Positions 21,891 to 33,060 are shown, counted from the first letter of the stretch. The stretch is 64,000 nucleotides of DNA from Clarkia xantiana subsp. parviflora (GCA_036873135.1 JAPTYO010000015.1:14487683-14551682), one strand, 5' to 3'. Numbers and translations: made by a program. Notes: generated from the sequence alone by a model not told the origin.

Positions 21891-22820
21891 ATGGAAGGAA
21901 CTGGCGTCGTGGCGGTTTACGGCAACGGGGCTCTTACCGAGTCAAAGAAATCGACCTTCTCCGTCAAGGTCGGCCTCGCTCAGATGCTCCGCGGCGGCGT
22001 CATCATGGACGTCGTCAACGCTGAGCAGGCGCGTGTGGCTGAGGAGGCCGGAGCGTGCGCCGTCATGGCCTTAGAGCGCGTCCCGGCCGACATCAGAGCT
22101 CAGGGCGGCGTGGCCCGTATGAGCGACCCACAGCTAATCAAGGAAATCAAGCAGGCGGTTACGATTCCGGTCATGGCCAAGGCCAGGATCGGCCACTTCG
22201 TGGAGGCCCAGATCCTCGAGGCCATAGGAATCGACTACGTCGACGAGAGCGAGGTCCTTACCCTTGCTGATGAAGAGAACCACATTAACAAGCATAACTT
22301 CCGGATCCCGTTTGTCTGCGGCTGCCGGAACCTCGGCGAGGCCCTTCGGCGGATCCGCGAGGGTGCAGCCATGATTCGGACCAAGGGCGAGGCCGGGACC
22401 GGTAACATCGTCGAGGCCGTCCGCCACCTTCGCTCCGTCATGGGCGACATCAGAGTCCTCCGCAACATGGACGACGACGAGGTCTTCAGCTACGCCAAGA
22501 AGATTGCGGCGCCGTACGACCTGATGATGCAGACCAAGCAGCTCGGGAGGTTGCCGGTGGTCCAATTCGCCGCCGGAGGCGTCGCAACGCCGGCTGACGC
22601 CGCCCTGATGATGCAGCTGGGCTGCGACGGAGTATTCGTCGGCTCCGGCGTGTTCAAGAGCGGTGACCCTGCAAAACGTGCACGCGCCATTGTTCAGGCC
22701 GTGACTCATTACAGTGACCCTGATATTCTTGCGGAGGTGAGCTGCGGCCTCGGAGAGGCCATGGTTGGAATTAATTTGTCTGATAAGAAGGTCGAAAGGT
22801 TTGCCAATCGCTCCGAGTAA
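21891..22820 (+). CDS. PDX1: Pyridoxal 5'-phosphate synthase subunit PDX1
   Basis: 309 residues, the full length of plant PDX1, in one exon. The enzyme makes pyridoxal 5'-phosphate (active vitamin B6) in the cytosol from ribose 5-phosphate, glyceraldehyde 3-phosphate and ammonia delivered by the glutaminase PDX2. It is a (beta/alpha)8 barrel that assembles into a dodecamer. Seen here: [16 protein letters not shown] near the start, the first catalytic lysine in [10 protein letters not shown] (residue 97 by my count), the second in [11 protein letters not shown] (residue 165), the phosphate-binding [16 protein letters not shown] and [10 protein letters not shown], and the C-terminal end VERFANRSE. 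It is very close to the catalytic PDX1.1/PDX1.3 type of Arabidopsis rather than the inactive PDX1.2, since both lysines are present. The gene is GC-rich against AT-rich surroundings. The other frames and the opposite strand also read open for long stretches, but these are shadows. No PDX2 lies in this window. Confidence 0.98.
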   Translation: MEGTGVVAVYGNGALTESKKSTFSVKVGLAQMLRGGVIMDVVNAEQARVAEEAGACAVMALERVPADIRAQGGVARMSDPQLIKEIKQAVTIPVMAKARIGHFVEAQILEAIGIDYVDESEVLTLADEENHINKHNFRIPFVCGCRNLGEALRRIREGAAMIRTKGEAGTGNIVEAVRHLRSVMGDIRVLRNMDDDEVFSYAKKIAAPYDLMMQTKQLGRLPVVQFAAGGVATPADAALMMQLGCDGVFVGSGVFKSGDPAKRARAIVQAVTHYSDPDILAEVSCGLGEAMVGINLSDKKVERFANRSE

Positions 22821-23079
22821 TAGGATTTCTGTTAGAGTAAAATGATTATGGCTTGGTTTGATTTGCTTGAAGCTCGGTTTGTGTTGATGCTCTGTTCTGT
22901 CATTTTCTTGAATTGGAGGTGTACAAGTTGTTTTTCTGTACTAAATATGGAAACTAGATGAATCTGGCGATGATTTACTTTTTTTTTTTTTTTTTTGTGC
23001 CAACAATACATGGTGATGGTTTACTGCAAAGTTAAAATGTACTTGTTTGACATTTTTTACTTTTGTACGTTTTCTTATG
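22821..23079 (+). other. PDX1 3' untranslated region and flank
   Basis: T-rich sequence after the TAA stop, with a T17 run at about 22980. I see no textbook AATAAA; the likely polyadenylation zone is the T/A-rich stretch 22900-22980. No gene. Confidence 0.5.
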
Positions 23080-23258
23080 AAAAATTCTTGGATACCACCG
23101 CCCTAACACGTGGCGAATAGGTGGTGGCCCTTCGGCCAATGTATTGCTGACATGTGGCAGAAAGAGACTATTACTTTGCCACATGTCAGCAATTCATTGG
23201 CCGAAGGGCCACCACCTATTTGTCACGTGTTAAGGCGGTGGTATCCAAGAATTTCTCC
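23080..23258. mobile_element. Hairpin MITE (179 bp, ~83-bp arms)
   Basis: Arms 23080-23162 and 23174-23258 are inverted complements with about seven differences, around a loop of some 11 bases. Both arms hold CTTGGATACCACCGCC and GGTGGTGGCCCTTCGGCC. Flanks TTTCTTATG (23071-23079) and TTTCTTATA (23259-23267) match at 8 of 9 positions, a target duplication length typical of Mutator-type elements. It lies 260 bp after the PDX1 stop. Confidence 0.9.
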
Positions 23259-23435
23259 TTTCTTATACAATAATGATTGAACCTGTGAAACAGGCTTTGA
23301 AAAAATTCACGAATGTGTCTGTAATTTAATTGTCATTGATTTTGAAAAAAATTACAACATTGCCGCTGTGAGTGTTTTTGGCCGTTTTTCACAGAAATAT
23401 TCGGCATGTGTAGCAGTATTCTTTCTTATATTTTT

Positions 23436-23893
23436 TTGTTAATAACTAAAAAATTGTCCAATGAACAATAGTGTGCTGATTCAGTGCCTCATCCCTTATC
23501 TAGAGGTTCAATACCTGCTAGTGACCATAGGAATTGAAAATTGTTCATGGTTAGCAGTTTACCCCTTACGGGCTGACCCGGTGCGAGTGGGGATTAGTCT
23601 AGGTGTGAAGCAAGCATGCTACGGGTGCTGCCCTCCTGATGAGGCAAAAGCATGGTGCTCCAAGAGCATAGTAGAAAGGTCCGAAATTTGACGATTTCGT
23701 GAAAAGTAAAGATTAATGGATTATGAGTGTATGGGTGGGTTGATGAAAATGATTGAATGAAGATGAAAAGACGCGCAGAGACACCAAATTTCAACAAAAT
23801 TGAAACTTGGGACAGTCCATTTTAACATTTGAAACTTCAGACACCTAATTTTAATATATGGTAAACCTTGGACAGTTTTTTAGTTATTAACCC
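23436..23893. mobile_element. Mutator-like MITE, copy 1 (with SINE-like insert)
   Basis: Ends TTGTTAATAACTAAAAAATTG and CAGTTTTTTAGTTATTAACCC are inverted repeats. The 9-bp flank TATATTTTT is present on both sides (23427-23435, 23894-23902). The right two-thirds matches the copy at 31881-32413 in reverse orientation. The left third is replaced by a SINE-like piece from about 23461. Confidence 0.85.
23461..23660 (+). mobile_element. SINE-like tRNA-derived sequence
   Basis: Contains CATCCCTTATCTAGAGGTTCAAT, a decayed Pol III B-box region shared with 25870-25935, then a conserved-looking tail ('CCCCTTACGGGCTGACCCGG', 'CTGCCCTCCTGATGAGGC') of the type at the 3' end of several plant SINEs. No intact A box and no poly-A. 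A tRNA gene is excluded because there is no cloverleaf. Confidence 0.5.
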
Positions 23894-23902
23894 TATATTT
23901 TT

Positions 23903-24798
23903 TTTGTACCAAACGTTTGAAAAAAGTATATATTTGTTGTATCTATTAGTTGTCCTTAGTTGGCCGTTAGTTTTGGCCGTTAAATGGTATGTGCAAGACA
24001 GGTCTTTCTATCATACTCCAAGAACACCATACTTTTGTTACTTTTTTTTTTTGTATTTTTCTATTGCGCTAAAGGTGAACCCTAAATGGAAATCGATATT
24101 ATTAATAGTAGGATGAAAATATTAGGCTTAATTAAAAAAAAAATCATATTTTCTTCATACTTTTAAAGTTTTATATATGTTACAATTAAGTCCTCCCTAG
24201 TAATAAAAAACTAAAAACATAGTGCTCTTGGAGCATGGTAGAAAAACTCGTGCAGACCCACTCTAAATTTTTTATTTTATTCTCTATAATACAACTCTAA
24301 CTTTTATTTTGAACAATTTAGTTCTAAAATTTCAAAATCAAACATTTGTCCTATGAAGACTAGCAGGACCTAGTCCATGGCTAAGTCTGACCCTGGGTTG
24401 GGATCCCCTGGGTCCAGCGACCCCAACCCAGCTAAGTCTGACCATGGGCCGGGTCACTGGAGCCATGCGACTCCAACCAAGGTCACACCTATCCATGGGC
24501 TAGCTCTGACAAGGTCTTCTTCGTCAAATGTTCGATTTTGAAATTTTAGAACTATATTGATCAAAATAAAAGTTAGAGATGTATTAGAATGACTATATTG
24601 AACGAAGCAAAAACTTTAGGGTGGGTCACGTGATTTGTACATTAATGGAAAAAACTAACAGTTAACTAATGGATGTATCAAAAGTATACATTTTTCAAAT
24701 GTTTGGTACCAAAGAATGCGAAAAAGAACATATAGTATCAAAAATAAAATAAAAAAGATCAAACACATGGAACCAAAAGTACATTTAACCATTTAGTG
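23903..24798. mobile_element. Foldback element FB2, relative of FB1
   Basis: The left arm GTACCAAACGTTTGAAAA..GGCCGTTAGTTTTGGCCGTTAAATG (23908-23985) and right arm about 24610-24720 are inverted and match FB1 arms. FB2 has its own outer right end but the left outer end is missing, apparently lost at the MITE at 23893. The centre (24340-24530) holds GACC-rich, imperfectly repeated sequence (CTAAGTCTGACC twice) not found in FB1. Confidence 0.7.
24004..24245. mobile_element. Small inverted-repeat element inside FB2
   Basis: TTTCTATCATACTCCAAGA (from about 24005) returns inverted as TCTTGGAGCATGGTAGAAA (to about 24244). A third copy of the end lies at 23650-23683, next to the SINE-like piece. 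About 240 bp with no coding capacity, so probably a MITE; the flanking duplication is not clear. Confidence 0.55.
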
Positions 24799-25239
24799 CA
24801 CGATTCTTCCTTATTTAGGACAAAAGGATACATGGCAAAAAAAAAAAAAAGAGAGAAAATGACATATTTTTAAGAAAAATTGTTCACTGCTAAGCTTTGT
24901 CTCTCTGTTTCTTAGAGCATTGTACAATGGTTGAATTAATTTCACCTTTCATTTTAAGTTACATTAACACAAACTTATCAATGTGTTATAAAAAAAGTTA
25001 AATTTTCTAAATAAGCTAATAAACTATGAAGAGATTTTAAATTAACCAATAAACTAAGATGTGATAGTAAAAAGTTGAAATGTTAATGGACAATTTAGAG
25101 GGGAGAGAACGATGGCGAATATACCATACAAAATGGGGTGATAAAAGTCACCCCATAAAGTATTTCTAGTGAGACCCTAAATTTGTTCCTAAAAAAAAAT
25201 ATACTACGAACCCCATTATTTAGTGTAAAATTAGGGTAT
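24799..25239. other. Intergenic, nothing recognised
   Basis: AT-rich stretch with A-runs (24838-24852, 25193-25199). No frame, repeat boundary or RNA gene that I can support. Confidence 0.5.
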
Positions 25240-25835
25240 CGACGGGGGCGGATCGGGGCGGGTATGGACAGACCCGGACCCGCCCCGTGCACCTCGCAGG
25301 GCGGGTCTGTTGAGATAAAAAATTATGCGGGGCCCCGACCAATGCCAATCCTAGCAGCAAAAGCTGTAGACTCATCCTGACCGCCAACTAAAGATCTCAA
25401 AGCGCCATTGCACAAACCCGCTCCAATCCTAGCAGAACTGTGTGCGTCTTCCGTGGATTTTTCGTGGAATCTGACTTCTAAACTGGACGGCGAGGTTGGA
25501 GTTTCGCTGGAAGCAGTGGGCAGCGGACGCAGTGGGCGGCGGACGCGGTGGGCGGCGGACGCGGTGGGCGGAGGACGCGGTGGGCGGAGGACGCAGTGGG
25601 CGGCAGACGCGGTGGGCGGCGGACGCAGTGGGCAGCAGAAGTAGTAGGCGGTAGACGCGCTAGTCAGTTGGTCGCTGCTGGGAGTAGTGGTGGCAACGGG
25701 TCACAGGTACCCGTTGACCAGCGGGTACCCGCCCCGATTTCGCCTCATCGACCTGTGAACCGCAACCCGTGGGGCAGGTCCGGGTTTGGGGTCGCGGGCC
25801 CCCGCCGACCCGCCCCTCCCCGTGCATATGTTATA
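25240..25835. repeat. GC-rich foldback-like region
   Basis: Two GC-rich flanks rich in CGGGGCGGG and CCCGCCCCG (25240-25320 and 25690-25830) are partly inverted to each other and enclose a 16-bp minisatellite. Such GGGTACCCG/ACCCGCCCC segments occur inside decayed plant DNA transposons. Open frames across it come from the repeat and are not genes. Confidence 0.55.
25513..25656. repeat. 16-bp minisatellite, 9 units
   Basis: Nine consecutive 16-bp units of the form GCGGTGGGCGGCGGAC, with variants at four positions; the last two units are the most diverged. The period is not a multiple of three, so no protein repeat is encoded. Confidence 0.9.
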
Positions 25836-25862
25836 CATATATTATAACCTATATATATAACC

Positions 25863-25949
25863 ATGTAACGTTGGTGTGGTGGTTCAACGATTCATCCCTT
25901 AACCAGAGGTCAGGGGTTCAATCCCCACTAGTGACCAAATATTGGAGTG
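25863..25949 (+). mobile_element. SINE-like head with Pol III boxes
   Basis: TTGGTGTGGTGGTTCAACG resembles a Pol III A box and GGGGTTCAATCCCC is a perfect B-box match, about 35 bp apart. It shares CATCCCTTAACCAGAGGT with 23490. No tRNA fold can be drawn. It sits at the truncated left edge of the element G LTR. Confidence 0.5.
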
Positions 25950-26101
25950 TGTTAGGGGATTTTTAGGGTGAATCACTGCAGGAAGGATCTAGGGACTACG
26001 AACATCGTTTGAGGTATGTGTGAATCTTCCGCTGCGTAATTTCGATTACTAGCATGTACCATGATTTAGTATCCGTAGTGATTACTCCCCGTAATCTAAC
26101 A

Positions 26102-26113
26102 GTGGTATCAGAG
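26102..26113 (+). promoter_or_regulatory. Element G primer binding site
   Basis: GTGGTATCAGAG directly after the LTR end, complementary to the 3' region of the initiator methionine tRNA as in most plant copia elements. Confidence 0.8.
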
Positions 26114-26689
26114 TTTGTGTTAGGAGTTCATGATTTTGATAAATTGTTGTTCTTGAGTTTTTAAATTTACGGACCGAATTTTTTTTAAAGGAAAATTAAA
26201 ATTTCGAATTTTTATGATTATGGTGGTCCAAAATTTTCATGATATTCTTAGGAAATTTGATGTTCATGATCTTCAAGAAAATAATGATATTTATCAAAAT
26301 CAAACATTGGATTGTAGATCTTATTAAAATTTGATCTTAAAATTGGACCACTTGTTCCCAATTACTTGTTTGTGCCGAAAACTTTAGTTAAATTACAAGG
26401 TAAATTTTTAATTTCTTGGTCTCCAAGCAAACAAAATTTCGGTCATATTATTAAATTATATTGTTTACCATATTTTAATTTTTAATCAAGATAACAATAT
26501 ATCCATAATTGGGAACATTATGATAGATTCACATTAATATATAGAAATATATATAAATATCAATATATCTAAATATTTAATAGGGTTAAAGATATTATTG
26601 ATATATTCAGTTACCTAAAAGATTGAGAAAATATATTGCCAGTATATTTGTTACCCTATTTAAAATATTGACAATAAATAAAATATATA

Positions 26690-26828
26690 TTTATATGATA
26701 TAGCCGTATTTTACATATATATATATATATATTGTTGATTGATTTATTCTTAAAGATAAAATCTTGGCAATAAATATATATATGTAATTAAGTTGACCAA
26801 TATATATATATATATGTAATTAAGTTGA

Positions 26829-26865
<37 letters not shown>
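26690..26865. repeat. AT dinucleotide runs and a 38-bp duplication
   Basis: Several (TA)n tracts, the longest at about 26832-26863, and a direct duplication of a unit containing GTAATTAAGTTGACCAA (about 26780-26833). Within the leader of G. Confidence 0.75.
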
Positions 26866-26866
<1 letters not shown>

Positions 26867-26999
26867 ATATTGGAAATTATTTTATATAATTAATGTTACT
26901 TGGTGGCTAAGTTAAATATTTTAATGAAGTTTAAAACCCTACTTGGGCCACAAGTAAACATTTCGGCCCAACCTTATATATTTTAATTATTGGGCCGGT

Positions 27000-27245
27000 C
27001 CAATGTGTCAAGCCGGGATGAATTAAAACCGGACCGGATTTCTCGATCGGTTTCGACCTAGTCGGCTCGGGTCGGACCGGGGTAACTAAGTGGATCTAAC
27101 CGAACCGGTTTTGTGTGTTGAACCGAACCGAACCCTATTTTTAATTGGACCGGTTCGGATCGAACCAGATTTTAAAATTAAAACCAAACCGAACCGGGCC
27201 CGAATTGGATTTTAATGGTCCGAACCGAACTGAACCGAATGATTT
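27000..27245. repeat. Degenerate CCGAACC-rich stretch
   Basis: Many copies of AACCGAACC / GGTTCGG in both orientations, irregularly spaced, GC-rich inside AT-rich DNA. No open frame. It lies in the G leader and is absent from H. Origin unknown. Confidence 0.6.
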
Positions 27246-30200
27246 TCAAAACCGAATTCAAGTCAATTAAATAAAATAGGGTGGTCAAGTTTTAAAATCC
27301 AAATGTTTTGAACCTAAAATGGCCTACACAGTGCTCAAGGGTTTAATTTTATTTACATAACGGTAAAAACATTTATGCCTTGTTTCGATTATGGGGATGG
27401 ATCTTGGAGATACATGTTTTTTTGGACTGAATTAATAAGAGGGTTGAATTGAAATTTTTTATTATTCAATAATATATATTTATGCATAATTAGAAATGTT
27501 GTCTTGACTATGTTAAGCTAGCAGGATATTGCATGTTGTGGGCGGAACCCTGGTTAAATATATGGTATGCGCACTAGGATAGACATGTTGTGATGGTTGA
27601 GAAAGTCTAGGATTCATGTCTAGAATGTTGCGTGATTGAATATAAGCATAAATTGCAAATAAGCACCTAATGTTGAAAATTATTTTAAAATCGAAAACCA
27701 GTCGTCAAATATGTATGATTGTTGTGGAATTTTCATGTTTGACACGTATGCTAGAATGTTGAGGTTGTAGTAGCATTTTATAATTTACTTGGAAGTAGAA
27801 TTATGTATGCAAGCATGAGTTTCTCGGAACATTAGACTCATGACGCGTAAGCATGAATGTGGTTAGTATGATGAATGTTACTTGCGTTTGATAATTTACA
27901 TGGATAATATAATTATATATGCATGAGTGAATTCATCGGAATGTTTTTTCCAAAATAAAAAGGCCTTGGGAAAGCCAAGATCGGGTATGCTTGTATTAAA
28001 ATTCTCGTTTCGGTAATTTGTGATTAAAACTGTTTAAAAGGCTGATCTATTGGATAGAAGACGACGGTAAAGTGAACTTTTTCACAGCCATCTTCCATTG
28101 GTTTACTGGTGGTTGGTTGGTTTAGATGACTTGGGAATCATTATTCGTCGGATTCCATCTTAATAGATATTTGATGTATGCAATTCTTTCTCAAAATGTT
28201 ATTGTCTCCCTGGTTTTTGCATAATCATCGATGTGTTAGCATGAATTGGTTGAATTAGTCCGATTCGATATTCTTCGCAATCTTGATGGTATGAATCATG
28301 ATGATGAATAAAAGGAGTATGTATTGAACTCCCTACTACGATTCCGAAAAGTGTGGAGGACAACTACGGATGAATATAACAGTCTGTTAATTTTAACAAT
28401 GAGAGACGAATGTAATAATTTGTTTCACCAAGCATGGGAGTAGGTTCTTTGATGATCTGAATGCATATATGGTGATACATTCAACATTGGTAAAATAGGG
28501 TTGAAGAAGACTTCAATTGCAACCAAGCAATGTTGCAGCTTAGTATCTCTTTGCATCTGCCTCGGTGGAAGAAATGATGCAAAAGCTAAACGTTTCGGTT
28601 GAACATGTTGATCTTCTCTCTTTTCATAGATGTTGGCGTAATAACCGCATCAGATCTTCAGAATGAAAGGTCAACATGGAAAAGATGTATATGGTTGTCT
28701 GGTGTTGACAAGACTCAATGAATTTGAGCCTAATCAAGTACTGTAACCACAACAGTAAAAAGGGAAACCTCTGAGTTCGAAAGAATTCAACCATGATCCG
28801 CATATATTAGAGAGAACTGGATCATAAAGGTCTTATACGATAATCTGGTGGGTTAAACCATGTTGATAAAGTGCGTCTCAAGTACGCCTCGTAGGTCATG
28901 TGTATGAAGCGGTAAAATGTTTTATACAGACACAGATCATTTGACATGATTCACTCGTGAATTTACTCAGATGTGATGTTCAACATGGCTTAAAGTTCTC
29001 GACTATCTATGCGACAATCATGGATCAAATACGCGATCTTCAGATCAAGAACCTACCATTTTCATTTATCGTTCGTTTGAGTTACTAAAATTTTGGTTAT
29101 TTCGAGATTCGGATTTATTGAATAAAGTAGCTACCATTCGATTCGAAATGAGATCTACTTATCAAAATTAATTGATCCAGTTAAACGGGATCGATCCGAA
29201 ATGAAGTTTCGGCCAGGTAAAAGTGGTCGAATAAAACGAAACGATTCACGTACTCCATCGTCATCTCAGTCGGGACAACTGAACTGAACATACACACCGA
29301 TTGCGTAGCTAGATCGAAAGATTTATTATTTCTTATTTTTTTAGTACTCCATTGAATGAAATAAACTGTAATGATAATCATGTTTGAAACCGGTTGGATT
29401 AAATTGAATTAAATTCATAAATGAAACGATTTAACCAAGGGTTAAAACTTCGGTAAAACTGTGCTACGCACAAGTGGACCTCGAAAAAGGAACACATCGT
29501 TTCAAAGTATGAGTTTAATAATGAAGTGTTTAAATGATGATGTGCTGAATTTTCGTCTGCATTCCTTCGGAAATAACTTATTGATAATGTTTACATCGGT
29601 AAGAAGTAAACTTCAGAAGCTACCACGACCTTGTAATAGTATCGACTGACACATAAGGTGAAAACCTGAAATGCTCAATTCGGAGATGGGATAAAATCCC
29701 TGAGATAAATTTGCAAACAAAGAAGGATGAGGTCTGTTAAACGATTTTCCTTCCGTACGCCTTGAACGAAAAGTCAGGTTAGGCATTCAAATCAAATGAC
29801 ACACTTCTGGAAGCATAGTTTATAAACATAATGTTGGAGTCACTTAATCATTTGTTCCCTAAGGGATGATGAGAAGTGATTCGCATTCATGTAAAACTGT
29901 GTTCCACTAAAATCGGTAAAACACGCCGCCATAAAAGCTGAAGAATGATAATGAGTTAAATCATATCACCAATCGACATTCATTTGCGCATTAAACACAT
30001 ATTAAGGACAAGAGTATGTTAACTACTCTTTGAAAGTACATGTTTACAGCTTAAAGACATGGTGCCGTGGTCGAACATGTAACATTACATACTTGAGGAC
30101 GAATTTTCCGATGCATTGACAATTTTCAAAATAACGAGTTTTGATCAAATCAGGAGCAAGATGTTACATATATCATGTCCCACTTATTTCGAGTGGGGGA

Positions 30201-30889
30201 GATTTGAACCAGCAACTCAAGTGAATGATATGGTAAATGATCATGGGAACATTTTCATAATAAATCCAGTGGGAGGAATAAACACCTACCACATGTAGTC
30301 ATTGTTGTTTTTTGGACGAATCAAGTTGAACCTGATTATGGTAATGTTGAACCAGGATTGCGACAACTACCTATACTACCCATTATTCCCAGTTGGAGTG
30401 ATCCGACAAACTTGGTTCCAGATCCTAGTGATCAAGGAATTTATCTTGAAAGTAAAACTCCGAGGCCGAGAAGTCGTCCAAGGAATGTTGTTAGTTATGG
30501 TTCAAGCACTGCTCTTGTACCCAATAGAAGTGATGCTCCGATAAAAAACGTTATTTCGAGTGGGAGAATTGATCCAAATTGGAAAAAATGCTCCGATAAG
30601 AGGCATTATTACGAGTGGGAGAGACGTAAAGAATCAAAGACAGGATAAACAAGCCTAGACGAAAGTCAAAGGCATCGAACTTCTCCAAAGAAGTATCCCA
30701 TCTAGAAGGGTGATGACCTCACTCTAACAACTGTTGGCCTGCATTGGAAAGACCTCAAGTGGAGAAATAGAGGAAAATAATAAATGAGAGAGATCGCCTA
30801 AATGAAAGCCATTATAGTCTGTAGTTGATTTACATGCTAACCACAGGGGCATAAGGATACGGTGAGTCCTGAAAGAAGGCTCACCACTG
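27246..30889 (+). other. Interior of element G without recognisable genes
   Basis: In the place of gag, protease and integrase, but I recognise no motif. The short frames between 29461 and 30648 are isolated. The stretch 30320-30600 (plus) may be the hinge before RT, since it is proline, arginine and serine rich when translated. The rest looks too decayed to call. Confidence 0.4.
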
Positions 30890-31464
30890 ATGGAAAAGGT
30901 CGAGCGATACAAAGCTCGACTTGTTGCGAAAGACTATACCCAACTTCACAGAGTGGACTTTGACGAAACATACTCACCAACTGTGCGTAAAACCAAGGTA
31001 AATGCCATTTATGGTCCTGGTCGCAGGTCTCGATTTCGAACCTCACCAGATGAGTATTAAGACCGCATTCCTCCTCGGAAAACTGGAGGAAGAGATTTAC
31101 ATGGAGTAACCGGAGGGTTTCATTACTCCTAGTAACGAACATAAAGTTTGTAAACTCCAAATGTTCATTTACGGTCTTAAACAGTCGTCTCGGCAATAGT
31201 ACCGCAGACTCCATGAGGAAATCGTAGGAAACGGATTTTTGAATCTTCACGAGGATCCATGCGTGTATTATAAGACATCCGGGTCTAAGGATGTCATCTT
31301 AACCTTATACGTGGACGACATACTCATTGCCGCAAACGACGTGAGTTTTATGAACAAGTCAAAGTCCTGGTTGGCATCTGTAATTAAGATGAAGGACATG
31401 GGAGAGGCCACGTATATCTTAGACATTAAATTTGCCAGAGATCGGGCTACCCGGAAATTCTGTC
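30890..31464 (+). pseudogene. Element G reverse transcriptase fragment (copia)
   Basis: Translation across three frames gives YKARLVAKDYTQ (30906), DFDETYSPTVRKTK (30957), a TAFLLGKLEEEIYME-like stretch, the GLKQSS-like motif (about 31173), DPCVYYKTSGSKDVI (31254) and the catalytic LYVDDILIA (31304). These are in copia RT order. Stops and indels interrupt it. It ends at RKFCLS, where element D begins, in the middle of the palm-thumb region. Confidence 0.85.
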
Positions 31465-33060
31465 TGTCAAACCTAAAATCTGACCTAAGGCGGATACGTT
31501 TTGAAAATGTGGATTTTTAAGAATCGCCACTAGTTAATTATAAGGCTAACTAGAATCCTAAATTTGCCTAGGGAATAATGAATTAAACACCTAGGTTTAT
31601 AATCGGTCTATGATCAGAAATTCGGATTCGGGAGTTCCACTACGAATTAAAACTCATGGGATTAGTATCACCCTTATGTTACTCAATTCACATATTTGCC
31701 ACGGTTCTACTATCTAATTCTAATTAACCCATCTTAATGTAATGTTCTTAATTACATATCAATTTAGTTCTTAATTACATATCAATTAATAAACAAATAA
31801 CGAAACCTAGGGAAAGATAACCATTAAACCAAAATAATAGATAAATATATACAATTTGAATTTGAATTGGATAATATTTAGGGTTAATAACTAAAAAACT
31901 GTCCAAGGTTTATCCTATGTTAAAATTAGGTGTCTGAAGTTTGAAATGTTAAAATGTACTGTCTCAAGTTTCATTTTTGTTGAAATTTGGTGTCTTCGCG
32001 CGTCTTTTCATCTCCATTCAATCATTTTCATCAACCCACCCACCCACTCATAATCCATCACTCTTTACTTTTCACAAAATCGTCAAATTTCACCAAAAAA
32101 TTGAACATTAAGAAAAAAGTTTCTAGAATAGTGGTGTGGAGCCATTTTCCAAGGACAATAGAGCGATATTTACTTGCGCGGATGTAACCAACTTCTTAGG
32201 TGACGGTCCCGGCAAGATGACGAGAAGGGAATACGTACGGGAGCTCGAATTTGACAGACGGTTTCGTCGGAATTGACTTCTCTAAAGTAATCACACCAAG
32301 ACACCACATTTTAACAAAACTGAAACCTTAGACACTACAGTTTAACATTTCAAACTTCAAACACCTAATTTTAACATAGGGTAAACCTTGGACATTTTTT
32401 TAGTTATTAACCCTAATATTTATTATAACAAGCTGAATCAAACTCAACGTTATACATACACACACAATAATTATACATATATATATATATATATATATTA
32501 AGATAAAACTTTGAATACGTACCTCAGCATTGACTTTTACACGAAGAACTTTTGTTCGGTCATGAACGCTGGTGAGCAGTAGCAACAGAAGGAGGGTCGG
32601 AACTGTGGTCACCGGTGCAAGGTTGGTTTGTGTGGATCCGTATACTGCAGTGGCGTGTGATTGAGCTGTGTGGGTTGCTGTTCCTAAGATCCGACCGGTG
32701 GTGCTGCAGAGGTGGTCATCGAAATCCGGCGATGGTAGTGTCCGTTGAGAATGGAGTGGATGCAGATGCGTGACTGTACTGAGCCGTGTCCAGAAACGGG
32801 CGTGGAGCGTTGTGGCGAAGCACGGACGGTGGTTGAGTCGCTGATGGCGCCTGAGCGGTGGCTGGTATGGATACGTCGGGATAGAGGACCGGTGAAATTT
32901 GAATGGTGAAAGCAGATGGAGTCTTTTGGGTAAGATGGACCCAAACCGGAAAGAATCCCGGAATCACCATTATCGGACAAAATTCGAGATGGAGTTTCCA
33001 ACAGACAATCGGGGCGGTGGCGAACTAGAGCAGACAGAGGATGAAGATTTACATGGCTGC
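31465..33060 (-). repeat. Element D 3' LTR, first part
   Basis: Starts TGTCAAACCTAAAATCTGACC, matching TGTCGGACCCTAAAAATCCGACC of element C. It runs parallel to 57650-58578, interrupted by a MITE at 31881-32413, and is broken by element B at 33060. Short open frames here differ between the two LTR copies and are not genes. Confidence 0.85.
31881..32413. mobile_element. Mutator-like MITE, copy 2, with empty-site proof
   Basis: 533 bp, ends GGGTTAATAACTAAAAAACTG and TTTTTTTAGTTATTAACCC, flanked by a perfect 9-bp duplication TAATATTTA (31872-31880, 32414-32422). The other LTR of element D, at about 58035-58050, has the unoccupied site GGATAATATTGATTATAAC. The MITE therefore inserted after D. 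No transposase is encoded. Confidence 0.95.

Larger units (their letters stand above)
25950..31464 (+). mobile_element. Decayed Ty1/copia element G, cut by element D
   Basis: A truncated 5' LTR (about 25950-26101, ending CTAACA) is followed by GTGGTATCAGAG, the tRNA-iMet primer site of copia elements, at 26102. The leader is homologous to that of element H (4463 on). Coding remnants appear only near the right end (RT, 30890-31464), where element D is inserted; the rest of G should lie beyond the window, after D. The interior has many stops. Confidence 0.8.

Noticed and set aside
22134..22709. 191-codon open frame on the minus strand inside PDX1
   Set aside because: Shadow of a GC-rich gene. 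PDX1 on the plus strand is conserved end to end and this frame has no recognisable motif.
25408..25847. Overlapping Arg/Gly-rich frames
   Set aside because: Come from the 16-bp minisatellite and GC-rich flanks; period not a multiple of three, no conservation.
25863..25949. Possible tRNA gene (good B box)
   Set aside because: No cloverleaf, no anticodon arm, and a second decayed copy with a SINE-type tail at 23461; SINE-like fits better.
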